From Patella vulgata (lineage: Eukaryota > Mollusca > Gastropoda > Patellidae): 64,000 nucleotides of DNA. Made by a program: the position numbers and the translations under genes. The DNA lies in NCBI RefSeq assembly GCF_932274485.2, contig NC_065882.2, forward strand, positions 41,944,593 to 42,008,592, read 5' to 3'. A model generated the notes under the pieces. It did not search any database, was not told the origin of the DNA, and saw only the letters and a program-made list of their open reading frames with translations. Below are positions 21,836 to 35,700 of the stretch, one piece after another. The first letter of the stretch is position 1, and every line of letters begins with the position of its first letter.

Positions 21836-22232
21836 TTTTTACCTACAAATACGTCAATCGTCTTTATTTATTTTTCTAATACATAAATTTTTTTGTACAA
21901 TTTAATTTGTCGCAGGAAAGAAGTTAATATTTCTGGCTCATTAAGTCACATCGATGTCATCCTTATCAGTGATTGTAGCGGCCTAGCGAAAATTCACTGC
22001 TGATCAGTGTGGGCTTGATGGAGTTCGAAGATGCGCATTTTATGTTTAGGAACAGCAGAGATAAGTAATTTGATTGGTTGATTGGTTTATTAGTAATAAT
22101 GTGGACCAGAATATGACCGTTGTCACCAGTCTTAAGCCAAGATTGTTCAACTTCTGTCGCTCTTAAGTGATATTTTTGGCTTCCTGACTTGACTAGCTAG
22201 CTTTTAGGCTTTGTTTCAGCTATGGACTCTTA
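21836..22232. other. Unassigned sequence
   Basis: No gene or repeat boundary was recognised between the G-tract element and the 3.75-kb TIR element. Confidence 0.35.
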
Positions 22233-22521
22233 GGGGATGCTCGATTTACAGTCCAGAACGTCCCGAATTGACAGAATTGCAATCAAGTAACGCATAATTC
22301 AGTTCTGTCACAGTTCTGCCAGTCCCGACAACGGAGGTGTAATGAGTAGAATCATGACGTAATTAAACACAACGAATACTGCTCGGAAATATGGTGTTTC
22401 CCACTAGGAAGTAGTAAATACCATACTTGTAGTATTCGGGAGCACACGTGGGGAAAATCAACATGGCTGTCATTATCCCTTCAGGGATTATTAAAACCGC
22501 CAATCACCATTTGTGAGGGGG

Positions 22522-22725
22522 GAGGGAGAGACAGAGAGAGAGGGTTTAACATTCAGTGGAAACAGAAACTAGGTCACTTTGGGACTAGCATATGGTTCAA
22601 TTTTATTTCAATAATTCGCTTGCTTGTAGGGGTCGTCAGCAGTGGGAGGAAACAGGAGGACCCAGAGAATACCAATGAGATTGGACAAGGGACCCTACTC
22701 CTTGTCACGTACAACCGGGTAATTA
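22522..22725 (-). mobile_element. V-type SINE, partial
   Basis: Same family as 30681-30970: tail GGGTTTAACATTC, ACTAGGTCACTTTGGGACTA, core GTAGGGGTCGTCAGCAGTGG and CCTACTCCTTGTCACGTACA (plus-strand letters). The tRNA-like head is lost at about 22725. Confidence 0.75.
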
Positions 22726-22800
22726 ATGTCTAATTAATAATTTAGATAACATTTCAGGCCTAAAGAAAGACCTGCAATAGACAGATTTAGCTCTTGCATA
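22726..22800 (-). repeat. Fragment of MITE family R
   Basis: GTCTAATTAATAATTTAGAT and GACAGATTTAGCTCTTGCAT are the inverted form of the copies at 4950 and 19640. Confidence 0.6.
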
Positions 22801-23029
22801 AGCCGTGAAAAATTAGATAGGGCCAGTTGTCCTAAAAATGCAAATGTTGATGAGCGACATGGTCAATTAGCGTAGCATAAATCTACTGGTAATATCTAAT
22901 TCAAAGAAACGTTCGTTAGTCCTGAAAAGACCTAGTTTGTGCCTATAGTTTTCTCTCACGTTACTGGAACATTTTTGTTAATATAGACCGTACCGTTCTA
23001 AAACCTGAACTGCCGTACCATAACAAGTC

Positions 23030-23985
23030 AGAACCAGCAGCTGCCAGGCAGGATATGCCCACATTTTGCAAGAGATGGATAGAGAACAAGCTAAAAACAA
23101 AGGCAATTATTTGTACAATCAGGGGCAATAATCCAGAAAGTTATGGCCTGAAATGTGCAAATATCAAAAGGGACTGAGATCTTTGGGATATAAAGATATG
23201 TTTTAAGTTTCATCAAAATCGGATAAAAATTGTGGCCTCTAGAGGGTCCACAACCTTGATATACCATATTTTTTACACTATTTGCGTACAAGGGGCGGCC
23301 ATTTTGTCCGGCAGTTTTGAACCGATTTTCACGAAATTCGAACTCAACCAACATTACGATCCGATATGCCCGAATATCGAAATGAACCAAGATCTTCTGG
23401 TTATAAACTTACATTTCAAGTTTCATCAAAATCAGAACATTGATATACCATATTTTTACGCTATTTGAGTACGAGGGGCGGCCATTTTGTCTGTCAGTTT
23501 TGGTCCGATTATAACGAAAATCAAACTCAACCATCCTTAGGGTGTAAGTTGTAACTGTGATGTATTCAAACGGTCTTTTAAATTGGATAACCAGCGGCTG
23601 CCAGGCAGGATACGCCCACATTTTTGAGATATGGATAGAGAACAAGAAAGTGATTTTTCCTACTATCAAGGGCCATAATTCAGGAAATTACAATTCAATA
23701 TGCGCGAATATCGAAAGGAATTGAGATCTTTGTGTTATAAAATTACATTTCAAGTTTCAACAAAATCGGATAAAAACTGTGACCTCTATAGGGTCCACAA
23801 CCTTGATATACCATATTTTTACGCTATTGGAGATCGAACGGCGGCCATTTTGTCTGTCAATTTTGGGCTGATTTTCACGAAATTCGAACTCAAACTCCCT
23901 TAGGGTGTAACAGTGATATATTAATACGTTTTTTTAAATCGGATAAAAATTATGACCTCTATAGGTGGGCATATAAAAATAACAA
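23030..23985 (+). repeat. Satellite-like array, about 320-bp units, locus 1
   Basis: About three diverged units. Each has GATGGATAGAGAACAAG, an AATCAGGGGCAATAATCCAG-type phrase, TTTCATCAAAATCGGATAAA, GGCGGCCATTTTGT and GATTTTCACGAAATTCGAAC. It is the same family as 31838-34720. The open frames across it are by-products of the repeat, not genes. Confidence 0.85.
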
Positions 23986-23999
23986 AGCATCTACAAACA

Positions 24000-25700
24000 A
24001 TATACACAAAGTTATGCATAGTTATAAAAATATAGATTGCACATAAAATGTAAATAAACATGTATTGGATGGACTGAGCCACAGTAGATCATTGAGTACA
24101 GCGCTAGCCAAGAGGTACTGGGGTGGATGCCTGTGTTGGTCTTGAAAGTTCTTCTGAATTTCCAGCCTGGCTTTGCCATGATCAGTAGTGCAGAACGAAG
24201 GACTTGGCAAGGAATTGCGACAGCAATACGTAGCATTGTGTACATCATGGGTTCCATGTCGGCCATATATGCCGGTCAAGACCTAGAGCTATGGAAAATG
24301 ACCGTAACTAGATCTGACCCGTCAATCATTTTGCATGCCAGAAAAAGAACCTTTTTTTGCAAAACTCTATTTTTAAACATGGTTATGATCGACCTCTACT
24401 ATGTAACTATACAATTGTACGGCCAGTACAAAATAATGCACACATATTGAAGCCACATAATTCCATGATTGGTGTTATAGAGTTGTAAACATAGTCGTTA
24501 ATGATGAGTGTCTGGTAGTAGAACAATAAAAGTTAACTGATATGTGGGAATCTTATCAATGGCGTGAAGCAGTTCATTGTTAATCATTCACTATTTGAAC
24601 ACTCGTGTATTGTCCACGTCTCAAAAGAATTTTCTGCAACAAAGCTGTTTACCGCTATTACGGTCACGCACGATGTAAACAAGATTATTATGATCTTCGA
24701 AAAAAGGGCAACTGATATGAAGTACTGCTCTTCGAATCCAACCAACTGTCATATTAAATAAAAAACAGCATAGAAATTACATAGATCCTCAACAATTGTA
24801 GAAATAAAATCTACAGATTAGTTAACTTGCTTACCGAAAAATTAAGAATATTACATATTCCAGTGCTATTGTACAGCAATATTGATAATTCCACGTGTTG
24901 CAAAGATGTCGTGTATATATGGTTACTCTTATTATACACAACGATATTCTAGGGGACGCTAGTGTCGCTAGCTGTAAGTTAGTTATCCGTTAGTTATTCA
25001 TTATTAGGATTTATGTCACAATTCTGCGGTCCGTAATGCCGTAAGAGATGGTCTAAAACCAATAATTGTGAGAAATATGCCGTGGATAATTATATATTTA
25101 TCTTCATTTCAAAGTTTATTATATTACAAATCAAAATTATCCAGGTCAGTGTGCTTTTTTTAAAGAGCATGTGGTAATTACGTGTGAGCTACTGGAATAG
25201 TTTTCTATGGCCAATTCAGCTATTTCGATTATTTAAGTAGCCAAAAGGGAATATTTAATAAATAATTATCATAAGCCTTATCATTTTTAAGTCCAATATA
25301 TAATTTTTTGTGTACCCATGCTAACAAAGTGGTATAGACACGTGAATTCACAATACCCTACCATGAAATATGCATTTACAGTACACTCTGTCACATCCGA
25401 CATCTTACGGGATCGTTACAATATGTCGGATTACGCAGAGTGTCGGAATACCCAGTTTTCTCAAACCCGGAAATATTGTAACTTCGAAAACCGGAAGTAT
25501 TATTATAATGTAGCTTCGAACATAGAACTTCGAATCACCAGAATGTTATTCCCTTTAAAAATAATAAACCTTTCTGTACATTCAAAATTTTATTACATTA
25601 ATTTTTATTTCATTTAACATGCATAGGCATTTTGAATAGGTCAAGTCTGTCGTTAATTTATCTTCTTCGCCATCTTCAGTTGATCGCACTCTTGTCTTTG
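24000..25700. other. Unassigned interior of the 3.75-kb element
   Basis: Overlapping frames around 24012-24450 have no recognised domain. TACAGTACACTCTGTCACAT at 25377 is the complement of a phrase at 26504-26528. No transposase motif was found. Confidence 0.4.
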
Positions 25701-25982
25701 CTATCACGTGTTCATTGATAATGGGCGTACTCGATTGAACGTTCCAGAATTGAATTCTCTCAATCCCAAAAATAGTGACAATCGAGTGAAAATGGGTACT
25801 TCTGGCTACACCTCATGCGTGGACTGGATATATAAATATCCCATCCGTTTAATTACGTCACAACTTACTCACACCACCTCCGTTGTCGGGACTGACAGAA
25901 CTGTGACAGGACTGAATTCCGCGTCACTCGATTGCAATTCTGTCAATTCGGGACGTTCCGGACTGTGAATCGAGCACCCCCC

Positions 25983-26691
25983 AGGTCGTCGTCACACGGT
26001 TCGAAGAGATCCGTGGGGTGACCAAACTTATAGGTTATTCAGGTTCAATCGGTATGCGCAACGAATGTTTCCAGCAGGTGCTGGGAATATTTTTACGACT
26101 GTGAATTCGGGGGAAAATTCGTGGATATTCTTGAGTATTTGTCAAAACTGTCGTACAAGAGATTAAAATTATCAAAGTAATCAACAAAGACCCACGGTAG
26201 CGAGTTTTAATCTCACAGATAATTGATTGGTGATTGCTTCTTAATCTTTTGTGGCTTCACACCCATCCAGTTTTAATCTCACGGATAATTGATCGGTAAG
26301 TGTTTGCTTCACACCCAACGATTGAAGGCCGGATTATACGGTGTCGATTCAATGGAAATTGTATGACAGTCGGCTGATTGATGTCGTAATCTGGAACGTA
26401 CAGCGGTCAAATTACCCAGAGATTTTTTGGTTGAAGTAATAAGGAAATAAATTGGGACATGAAAATGGTGTCGGATGTAACAGAATGCCGGAGTGATCAG
26501 AGGTCGGATGTGACAGAGTGCACTGTACTTTGCAAAGTTTTCATGCTTTATCAAAAAATGACCGGCAGCGAAAATTTTGAAATGGAAGCCATGGTGTTCA
26601 TGATAGCTTGCACATATAGACGCTTTGGCAAATTTCCCCCATAGAAGTCTGCATGGTACCGAAAAGTAGGACAAGGTACTGAATCGAAACT
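25983..26691. other. 3' flank of NEK8, short repeats only
   Basis: GTTTTAATCTCAC.GATAATTGAT occurs twice (about 26202 and 26269). The inverted partner of the 25377 phrase lies at 26504-26528. No clear AATAAA on the minus strand was found close to the NEK8 stop. Confidence 0.45.
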
Positions 26692-26723
26692 TTAATCCAC
26701 TAAAGATTCTGAATTTGGTAATG
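26692..26723 (-). CDS. NEK8: NEK8 exon 17 (terminal)
   Basis: 32 bases reading [10 protein letters not shown] and TAA after a strong acceptor (TTGTTTTTTCAG). The phase matches exon 16, and the tail length matches the vertebrate C-terminus. Its sequence is not conserved, so the evidence is the splice site, phase and position. Confidence 0.8.
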
Positions 26724-29700
26724 CTGAAAAAACAACCAAAACATTGAGATAGCTTTTAAAAGAGCATGAACTATTTTGTTTCAATCTCAACATAGAGCTA
26801 AGTTCACAATTACATATATATAGTCCGTAACCCTCTTCCAATTCGTTTGATCTTTTATAACAACAATTATAAATTTGTCATAATCGATGGAGTCAAACAT
26901 ACATGAGAGCTATTATTTTTTAAGCTTATTGAATTTAAATGGTAACAAACTAAACAATAAATTATAAGATATAACTTACGTTTTGTTGCCAACAAAGTGT
27001 TACCATGACTACAAGATATAGAGACTACAAAAAAAGGATCTTCTCCTGAAAATGTCAGTTTTTTAGGGATGTTTGATTGTTCTTCTGGTCGTCCCAGTCT
27101 ACCTCTTGACCCTTTACCCCATGTATATACATCACCATCTGTTTAAAATAATAATAATATATATTCTTAAATTACCCTATGTATACTATATACAGTATAT
27201 CATCCAATATTAACATTATGAGACTTGTTGGTTACTTACTGGAATCAAGCGAGAAGACTGGTTTTCCAGCACTTTTAGACTGGTTTTAAAACTTTCGAAT
27301 TTTATTATTTCTATAATAAATTTAATGTTGATATTTCCGTTATGTAACATCACAAACTTATTAAAATGAATATAATTAAGCATTTAGGAAATTGAATTCA
27401 AAAATGTAATGTCTTGGTTTTGAATCTTAAAAGATCTGATAGGAAGTGTCCCATCCCATTTAATTTAGTGACAATCCATCATGGGTACCTATTTTTTTTG
27501 TACTGTGTACCTTTAGCTCCGATCAGAATGGTTCACAATAATTTTTTCTGGTGTTTATAAAATAAAATGTTTATAATCTATTTATCAATATTTACTTTCA
27601 AGAGCTGCTACAGTAAAGGTATCACCACATGCAATTGTGTTTATTTTACAGTTTCCAAAAGTTTTAACATGATGTGGTTGTCGTGGTATTAAATCTTCAT
27701 CACTACCAAGCTGACCAAACTGATTTGTTCCCAACATACATAGCTGTCCATCACCTAAAATAAACATTTATCTACTCTTACAGTCACATAGAAACATAGC
27801 AGACTCAGTAACAGACTTTAGTAATTATCAAGCTATTATATATCCTGTCATCATAGTCACATGAATAGCGACTAATAAATATTATATCTTTGTGCATTAA
27901 TTCATGTTCAAATCAAAAAAAAGATCTAATTTTAATTAATCTGTACCTCACTTACTTTAGCAGTGGGATATATATAAACTCAATGAACTGGAGATAATTA
28001 ACGCACGAGCCCTAATAAGCACACCAAAATATAGTCATTATAGTGATTGTTGTTAACTGTCATCAACAATCATTAATAATTACTGAAAGTAACCAAATAA
28101 CTGCAATATTTAATACTATTTACCCCTATGTTTCTTGACAAGTATCTGATTGTAATAATGATCTGTGATTGTCATATAATATTAACTACAGGATGTGTTG
28201 ACAGCTGTAGAGACCTTTCTGAAACCCAACTTAAGCAACATTTCCAACCTAATATTGCTATGAAACTAAAGCATTGAGAAATGATTTTACAAAAAAAAAT
28301 CAAGAGCAATAACTCTGGATGTAATCATGCGAAATTGTTTAAATTGAAAGACAGGATTATACTATAGTGTCTACAGTATATACAAACAATTATTGATGAT
28401 GGATGAGAACAGGTAACAACCATCAAATTAAAGGTATTAATACGTACCTGATAATATAGCTGTATGTGAAGTACCTAAAGCTGTTTTATTTATTGTAATG
28501 ATATTAATAGGATGTGTAGCTACTGGTGTAAATGTATGACATTCTTCTACTATAGCATTTATACCATCATTAAATACACAATCTAAACCAAGTTTATTAA
28601 ACCTAAAATACAAATAAGTCCAAATGTGACCAATGGTTTAGGAGAAGAAATCAAAAATGTGTGAAATGTCTAGTTCAGCTTCATTTGAACAAACTTGAGT
28701 TCTTCGTATCACCAACACAAACAGAACATGTACTAATATAATCAGATTTCAACTTTTGCTAATCAAGCTATTGGAAATTATTGAAAATTAATTGGCATTT
28801 TTGTTTCATTGACTTCAACAGTAAGTAACGGAAACCACTGTAAATCAATAGGATTCTTCTTTTAACAGAACATTAACACTGTGTATACTTTTCAACTCAA
28901 TTGTATGTGTCTGCAAGATTTTTCAAAGTGATCAATGTAAATAATTATCAGAAATTGTTGAATATCAATAGGCATCTTCATCTCATTAATATAAACACTA
29001 CATAAATTTCAAAACTCCAGAGCACAAGCAATTGTGGTTGATTGACAGATGAACTGCCAGACAGGGGTGACAACACGAAACAACCCCACATTTCAATGTG
29101 GTCTAATACAGATAGGTTACCAGGCAACGAAACATACGCCCACATCAGCTAAATCGTCCGAGCAGTCAACAAGGGTTGTCACATATTTAATCTTTTGTAG
29201 GTAATTGGGGGGGGGGGGGAGCATTTTGAGGGTTCACAAGGTGCTGCAAACTGAAACAAGCATTCAAGCTTTAACAAGGTTCAATAAAGTTAAACAAGGG
29301 CGATAACTCTAGAAGTAATTATTGAGAATTGCTGACGTTCAATAGGTGTCTTCATTTCACTAATCTACATGATGCCATGCAGATAACTTTCGTCAGTGTT
29401 CACAAAGTGCAACAAAGTGCAACAAAGTGAAACAAGGGTCATAACTCCAGAAGAAATTAAAAGAAATTGCTGAGATTCAATAGGATTTTTTGTTTCACTA
29501 ACTTAAATGATACATATAAATTTCATACGGATCGGATGATAACTTTTGTCGTTAGAGTGTTCACAAAGTTCAACAAAGTGAAACAAGGGCCATAACTCTA
29601 AACGTAATTGACAAAAATTGCTGAAATGCAATAGGTATCTTCGTTTCACTAAGTTAAATAATGTATATCAATATCATACAGATCCAATGTTAACTTTTGG

Positions 29701-32700
29701 TGTTAGAACATTCACAGGGTTCAACAAAGTGAAACAAGAGCCATAACTCTAGATGTCATTAACGGAAATTGCTGTAATTCAATAGGCTTCTTCATTTGAC
29801 TAATATAAAGGATGCACATAAATTTCATACAATTCGGATGATAACTTTTGGCGTCAAAGTGTTCACAAGGTGCAATAAAGTGAAACAAGGGACATAACTC
29901 CAAAAGAAATTAACAGAAATTATTGAAATTAAATAGGTTTCTTTATCTCACTAATGTAAACAAAATATATCAATATCAAAATAATCAGATGATAAATGTA
30001 ATCTGTAGAGTGTTCACAAGAAATTGTGAACGGCGGACCGATGGCGGGCCGACCAACTGAATGACAGATGGGGGCGACGAAAATATACCACCACATTTTC
30101 ATGTGGACATATAAAAATGGTGACAACAAGAACGTGATACACACTCAATTACTCCCAAATTCAACTGGATTAATTTGAGTTCCAACAGTGATAATAATTA
30201 TAACTTTTAGAACTTATCTGGCAATATTTGTTTACATTATTTGTTATAAAAGACAATCAACTTTCATTCAATGTGAAAGTTTGTATATATTTACCTGTTA
30301 CATCCACACGCTAATAATCGGCCATCTTGCGTAACAATGAGAGAAGAATCAACTCCACAGTGTACACTACATGGTAAGATATCATCAGGTATAGTTACTT
30401 CCTGTGGTGATGTATATAATTCTTGATTACCCAGACCTAATCTACCTACAATTATATAACTGAAATCAATAAGTTCAAGCTGATATCTTCCATGAATAAT
30501 TTGTAATACTGTCAGATCAATTGAAACATGTTCTTTTTTATAAATTTACAATTATTGATAACCTGGATGTTAACTATACTGATTAAGTTCAAAACTGTGC
30601 AGTTTTAAACCAGTGCTCTCTCTTTAAACCAGCGGCTTCCAGGCAAGATACACCCACATTTTGCAAGCGATGGATAGAGAGAGAAAGAGAGAGAGAGAAA
30701 TGGGGTTTGACGTCCACTCAACACAAGCTAGGTCATTTCGGGACTAACATATGGTTTAATTTTATTTCAATAATTCGCTTACGCGTAGGGGTCTTTAGCA
30801 GTGGGAGGAAACCGAAGAACCCGGAGAACCCGGAGAAAACCCACGAGGTTGGACAGGCGACCCTACTCCTTGTCACGTACAACCGGGGATTCGAAACCAC
30901 GCCAGTCGACTCAATGACAGACTTTATGATAGAGCGCGCACACGCTAACCATTCAGCCATCCAACCCCCTGTGATGGATAGAGAACAAGCTAAAAAAAAC
31001 AAGCCAACAGTGAGGCTGATGTCCCCCGCCGAAATCCCAAAATAAATAGATGACACATATTAATTAATCGCACATTTATATTTTTCAAAAGTATCAAGCA
31101 ATCAACCCGATTATCAACTATACTATCAACTATACTATCGGATAGAATCAAAGTTATCTGGTCCCAAAGCATCGACCAATAAAATTGTTTAGCTTTGTTT
31201 AGCTTTAGCTCGAAATGTTAATCATTGAACTCAGTCAAGACATTCACCTAATGAACATCAACATCAAGCTTAAACAATCTACCTCAATTAAAAGCAGAGT
31301 TGTTATGTTCCAAAGTCTTGACCAATCAAATTGCTCATCTTCGAACTCCAAACTCCATCAAGGCATTCACCTAATAAACACCTACGCCAAGTGTGAACAT
31401 TCTACCTCAATTAGAATGAGAGTCATTGCGTTCCAAAGTCTCGACCAATCAAACTGCTTATCGCTCTGATTACCCTGAGCAGAAAATGCTCATTATCAAA
31501 CTTATTCAAGGCATTGGTGTTCTAAAACTATATACCAAATTTCATCACTCTCACTTAATTGGAACTAAAGTTATCATGTCCCACAGCATTAACCAATCAA
31601 ATATCTTATTTCTGCTTACCCTAAGCAGAAAAAGCTCATCTTCGAACTCCATCACGGCATTCACCTAATAAACACCTACACCAAGTTTGAACATTCTAGC
31701 TCAATTAGAAAGAGAGTTATTGTGTCCCAAAAAGTGTGACGGACAGACAGACAGACCGACCGACGGACAGAGGGACGGACGGACAGATGGACGAACCCAT
31801 TTTAATAGTCCCCTGCTTTCTTTGAAAGGCGGGGGACAAAAAGTGATTTTTCGTACAATCAAGGGCCATAATTCAGGAAGTTACAATCCGTTATACGTGA
31901 CTATCGAAAGGAACCAAGATCTTTGGGTTATAATCATGTATTTCAAGTTTCATCAAAATTGGATCAAAATTGTGACCTCTAGAGGGTCCACAACCTTGAT
32001 ATGCCAGAGGGCTGGCCATTTTGTTCAGCACTTTGGCCCGATTTTCACGAAATTCGAACTCAACCAACATTACCACGTAACAAACAGTGATATATTCAAT
32101 TGTTTTTTAAATTGGATAATAATTGTGACCTCTAGAGGGACCACAAGCTAAAAACGCGATTTTTCGTACAATCAAGGGCCATAATTCATGAAGTTACAAT
32201 CAGATATGCGCAAATATCGAAAGGAACCAAGATTTTTGGGTTATAAATGTGTATTTCAAGTTTCATCAAAATTGTGCCCTCTAAAGGGTTCACAACATAT
32301 ACCTTATATTTACACTATTTGTGTACGAGGGGCGGCCATTTTGTCCGGCAGTTATGGTCCGATTTTCAGGAAATTTGAAATCAAGCACTATTGGGATGTA
32401 TTGGTGATACATTCAAACGTTTTTTTTAAATTGGATAAAAATTGTGACCTCTAGTGGGACCACAAGCTAACCAGCGGCTGCCAGGCAGGATACGCCCACA
32501 TTTTCGAGAGATGGATAGAGAACAAGCTAACAAGAAAGTGATTTTTCCTACAATCAAGGGCCATAATTCAGGAAGTTACGGTCCGATATGCGCGAATATC
32601 GACAGGAACAGAGATCTTTGGGTTATAAACTTACATTTCAAGTTTCACCAAAATCGGATAAAAATTGTGACCTCTATAGGGTCCACAACCTTGATATACC

Positions 32701-35700
32701 ATATTTCTACGCAATTTGAGAACGAACGGCAGCCATTTTGGGGCGATTTTCACAAAAATCGAACTCGGCTATCCTTAGGGTGTAAGGGTGATATAATAAT
32801 ACGTTTTTTTAAATCAGATAAAAATTATGACCTCTATAGGGACCACAAGCTAAAAACGTGATTTTTTGTACAATCAGGGGCCATAATTCAGTAAGTTACG
32901 GTCCAATATGCGCGAATATTGAAAGGAACCGAGATGTTTGTGTTATAAACTTACATTTCAAGTTTCAACAAAATCGGATAAAAATTGTGACCTCTATAGG
33001 GTCCACAACCTTGATATACCATATTTTTACGCTATTTGAGAACGAACGGCAGCCATTTTGTCTGTCAATATTGGGCCGATTTTCACGAAATTCAAACTCA
33101 GTCGTCCTTAGGGTGTAACGGTGATAGAATTATACGTTTTTTTAAATCGGATAAAACTTATGACCTCTATAGGGTCCACAAGCTAAAAACGCCATTTTTC
33201 GTACAATCAGGGGCCATAATTCAGGAAGTTACGGTCCGATATGCGCGAATATTGAAAGGAACCAAGATCTTTGGGTTATAAACTTACATTTCAAGTTTCA
33301 ACAAAATCGGATAAAAATTGTGACCTCTATAGGGTCCACAACCTTGATATACCATATTCTTACGCCATTTTGTCTGTCAATTTTGGGCCGATTTTCACGA
33401 AATTCGAACTCAGTCGTCCTTAGGGTGTAATGAGTGATATAATAAAACGTTTTTTTTTAAATCGGATAAAAATTATGACCTCTATAGGGTCCACAAGCTA
33501 AAAACGCGATTTTTCGTACAATCAGGGGCCATAATTCAGGAAGTTACGGTCCGATATGCCCGAATATCGAAAGGAATCGAGATCTTTGGGTTATAAACTT
33601 ACATTTCAAGTTTCAACAAAATCGGATAAAAATTGTGACCTCTATAGGGTGCACAAGCTAAAAACGTTATTTTTCGTACAAACAGGGGCCATAATCCATG
33701 AAGTTTCGATCCGATACATGCCAATATCGAAAGCAGCCGAGATCTTTTGGAGATTAACCTATATTTCATGTTTCGTCAAAATCGGATAAGAATTGTGACC
33801 TGTAGAGTGTCCACAAACAAATTGTGGACAGGGGCCATGGCATAATACGTCCACATGAAAATGTGGGCATATAAAAACAAGATTTTTCATACAATCAAGG
33901 GCCATAATTCAGGAAGTTACAATCCGATATACGCAAATAACGAAAGGATCCAAGATATTTGGGTTATAAACATGTATTTCAAGTTTCATCAAAATTGGAT
34001 CAAAATTATTTCTGTACGAGGGGTGGCCATTTTGTCCAGCATTTTTCGTCCGATTTTCACAAAATTCGAACACAACCATCATTATCGTGTAATGGTGAAA
34101 TATTTAGATGTTTTCTTAAATCGGATAAAAATTGTTTCCTCTTGTGGGACCACAAGCTAAAAATGTGATTTTTCGTACAATTAATGCCATAATTCAGGAA
34201 GTTACGATCTGATATACGAACATATTGAAAGGAACCAAGATCTTTGGGTTATAAACATGTATTTCAAGTTACATCAAAATTGGATCAAAATTATGACCTC
34301 TAGAGGGTCCACAACCTTGATATACCATATTTTTTACACCATTTGCATATGCGGGACGGTCATTTTGTCCGTCAGTTTTGGTATGATTTTCCCGAAATTC
34401 GAACTCAAAGCATCATTACGGTGTAATGGTGATATATTCAACACTTTTAAAAATCAGATTATAATTGTGACCTCTAGAGGGATCACAATCTAAAAACACG
34501 ATTTTTCGTACAATCAGGGGCCATAATCCATGAAGTTACCATCCGATACATGCCAATATCGAAAGGAACCGAGATCTTAGGAAGATAAATATATATTTCA
34601 AGTTTCGTTGAAATCGGATAAAAATTGTGACCTGTAGACTGTCCACAAACAATTGTGGATGTCCGGACGTCCTGACGACACTATACGTCCACATGAAAAT
34701 GTGGGCGTGTAAAAAAAAAAAGCGCAAATGAGATGCTTGCTTTAAAGGCTGGCTGTATTTAATTCCATACATAGCAGTCCCTTGTAATTAAATACAGAAA
34801 TCAAACTATTTCATTGCTAATTGGTGGATTTACAATTGGTTGTCATAACAATATTTTAAATGAATTTTATAATACCATTATCTCCTCGTCCCCAAGCAAA
34901 TACTTCATGTTCATTGGTTACAGCTAAAACATGTGATGCACCACAAGACACCTCTACTACTTCATAACCTAACAAAGCTTCAACTATTTTAGCCTGTAAA
35001 ATAAATTATTAGGTTTTATTAATACCAGCTATGTAGTTCCTGTAATACAGGCCAGTCTATGACTGACACTGTGTCACACCGGACATATACATTGTGTCTC
35101 AGATTCTCTGGATGGAAAGATTATAAACAGACAAGAAAAATATGACAGCAAAAAAATGACATTCCAGTGATGGCCATTATATTCACTTTAAGATTCAAGA
35201 ATTTGGGCAAAAAAACTTACCTGAGTGACATCATTATGGTTACCATGACCTAGACAACCATTAGCACCACTACCATATGTCATTAATATACCTCGATCTA
35301 TTCATATAAATATTATAGTAATATTTATTTATATTATTATATTAATATACTTTGCTGAAAAATGTACCGACGTATGACCCGAAAAATACGGTAATTTTGG
35401 GGGAGTTTGAAACAGATCGGCAGCAGTCGGCACGTTGGCATTCTATAGTATTGCGATGTCATGTAATTTTGTAGGAATATTATTGACATAAATTGAATAC
35501 CGTACGGGTTTTAAACATGAAATATAACGAGGTGCACCTATTTTTTTTTTACATATGAATTTGAATATATTTTGTTGACATGTGATTCTTAATTGTGTTT
35601 TGAAAACGTCTGCTTAAATTACAATAAGAGTTATGCCCCTTTATTTTTGGGAAAAAATGTCTGACAAGAAATTTTTTGAAATCCCATCACTGGGCATGAT

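Larger units (their letters stand above)
22233..25982. mobile_element. 3.75-kb element with about 110-bp TIRs
   Basis: The left end contains TGCTCGATTTACAGTCCAGA, ACGTCCCGAATTGACAGAAT and GTCCCGACAACGGAGGTG. The right end, from about 25866, is the inverted complement (CACCTCCGTTGTCGGGACTG through GGACGTTCCGGACTGTGAAT). I see no transposase. The interior holds a SINE, a family R fragment, satellite-like units and about 1.7 kb of unassigned sequence (24000-25700). It is a non-autonomous or gutted DNA transposon of unknown superfamily. Confidence 0.75.

Noticed and set aside
26309-26674. 121-codon minus-strand frame next to the NEK8 stop
   Set aside because: No domain, composition like the flanking repeats, and out of register with the terminal exon.
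31687-33789. Many open frames of 80-154 codons on the plus strand (GHNSGSY..., [17 protein letters not shown]...)
   Set aside because: They are translations of the ~320-bp satellite unit in several frames. They recur with each repeat, have no start or stop context and encode no domain.
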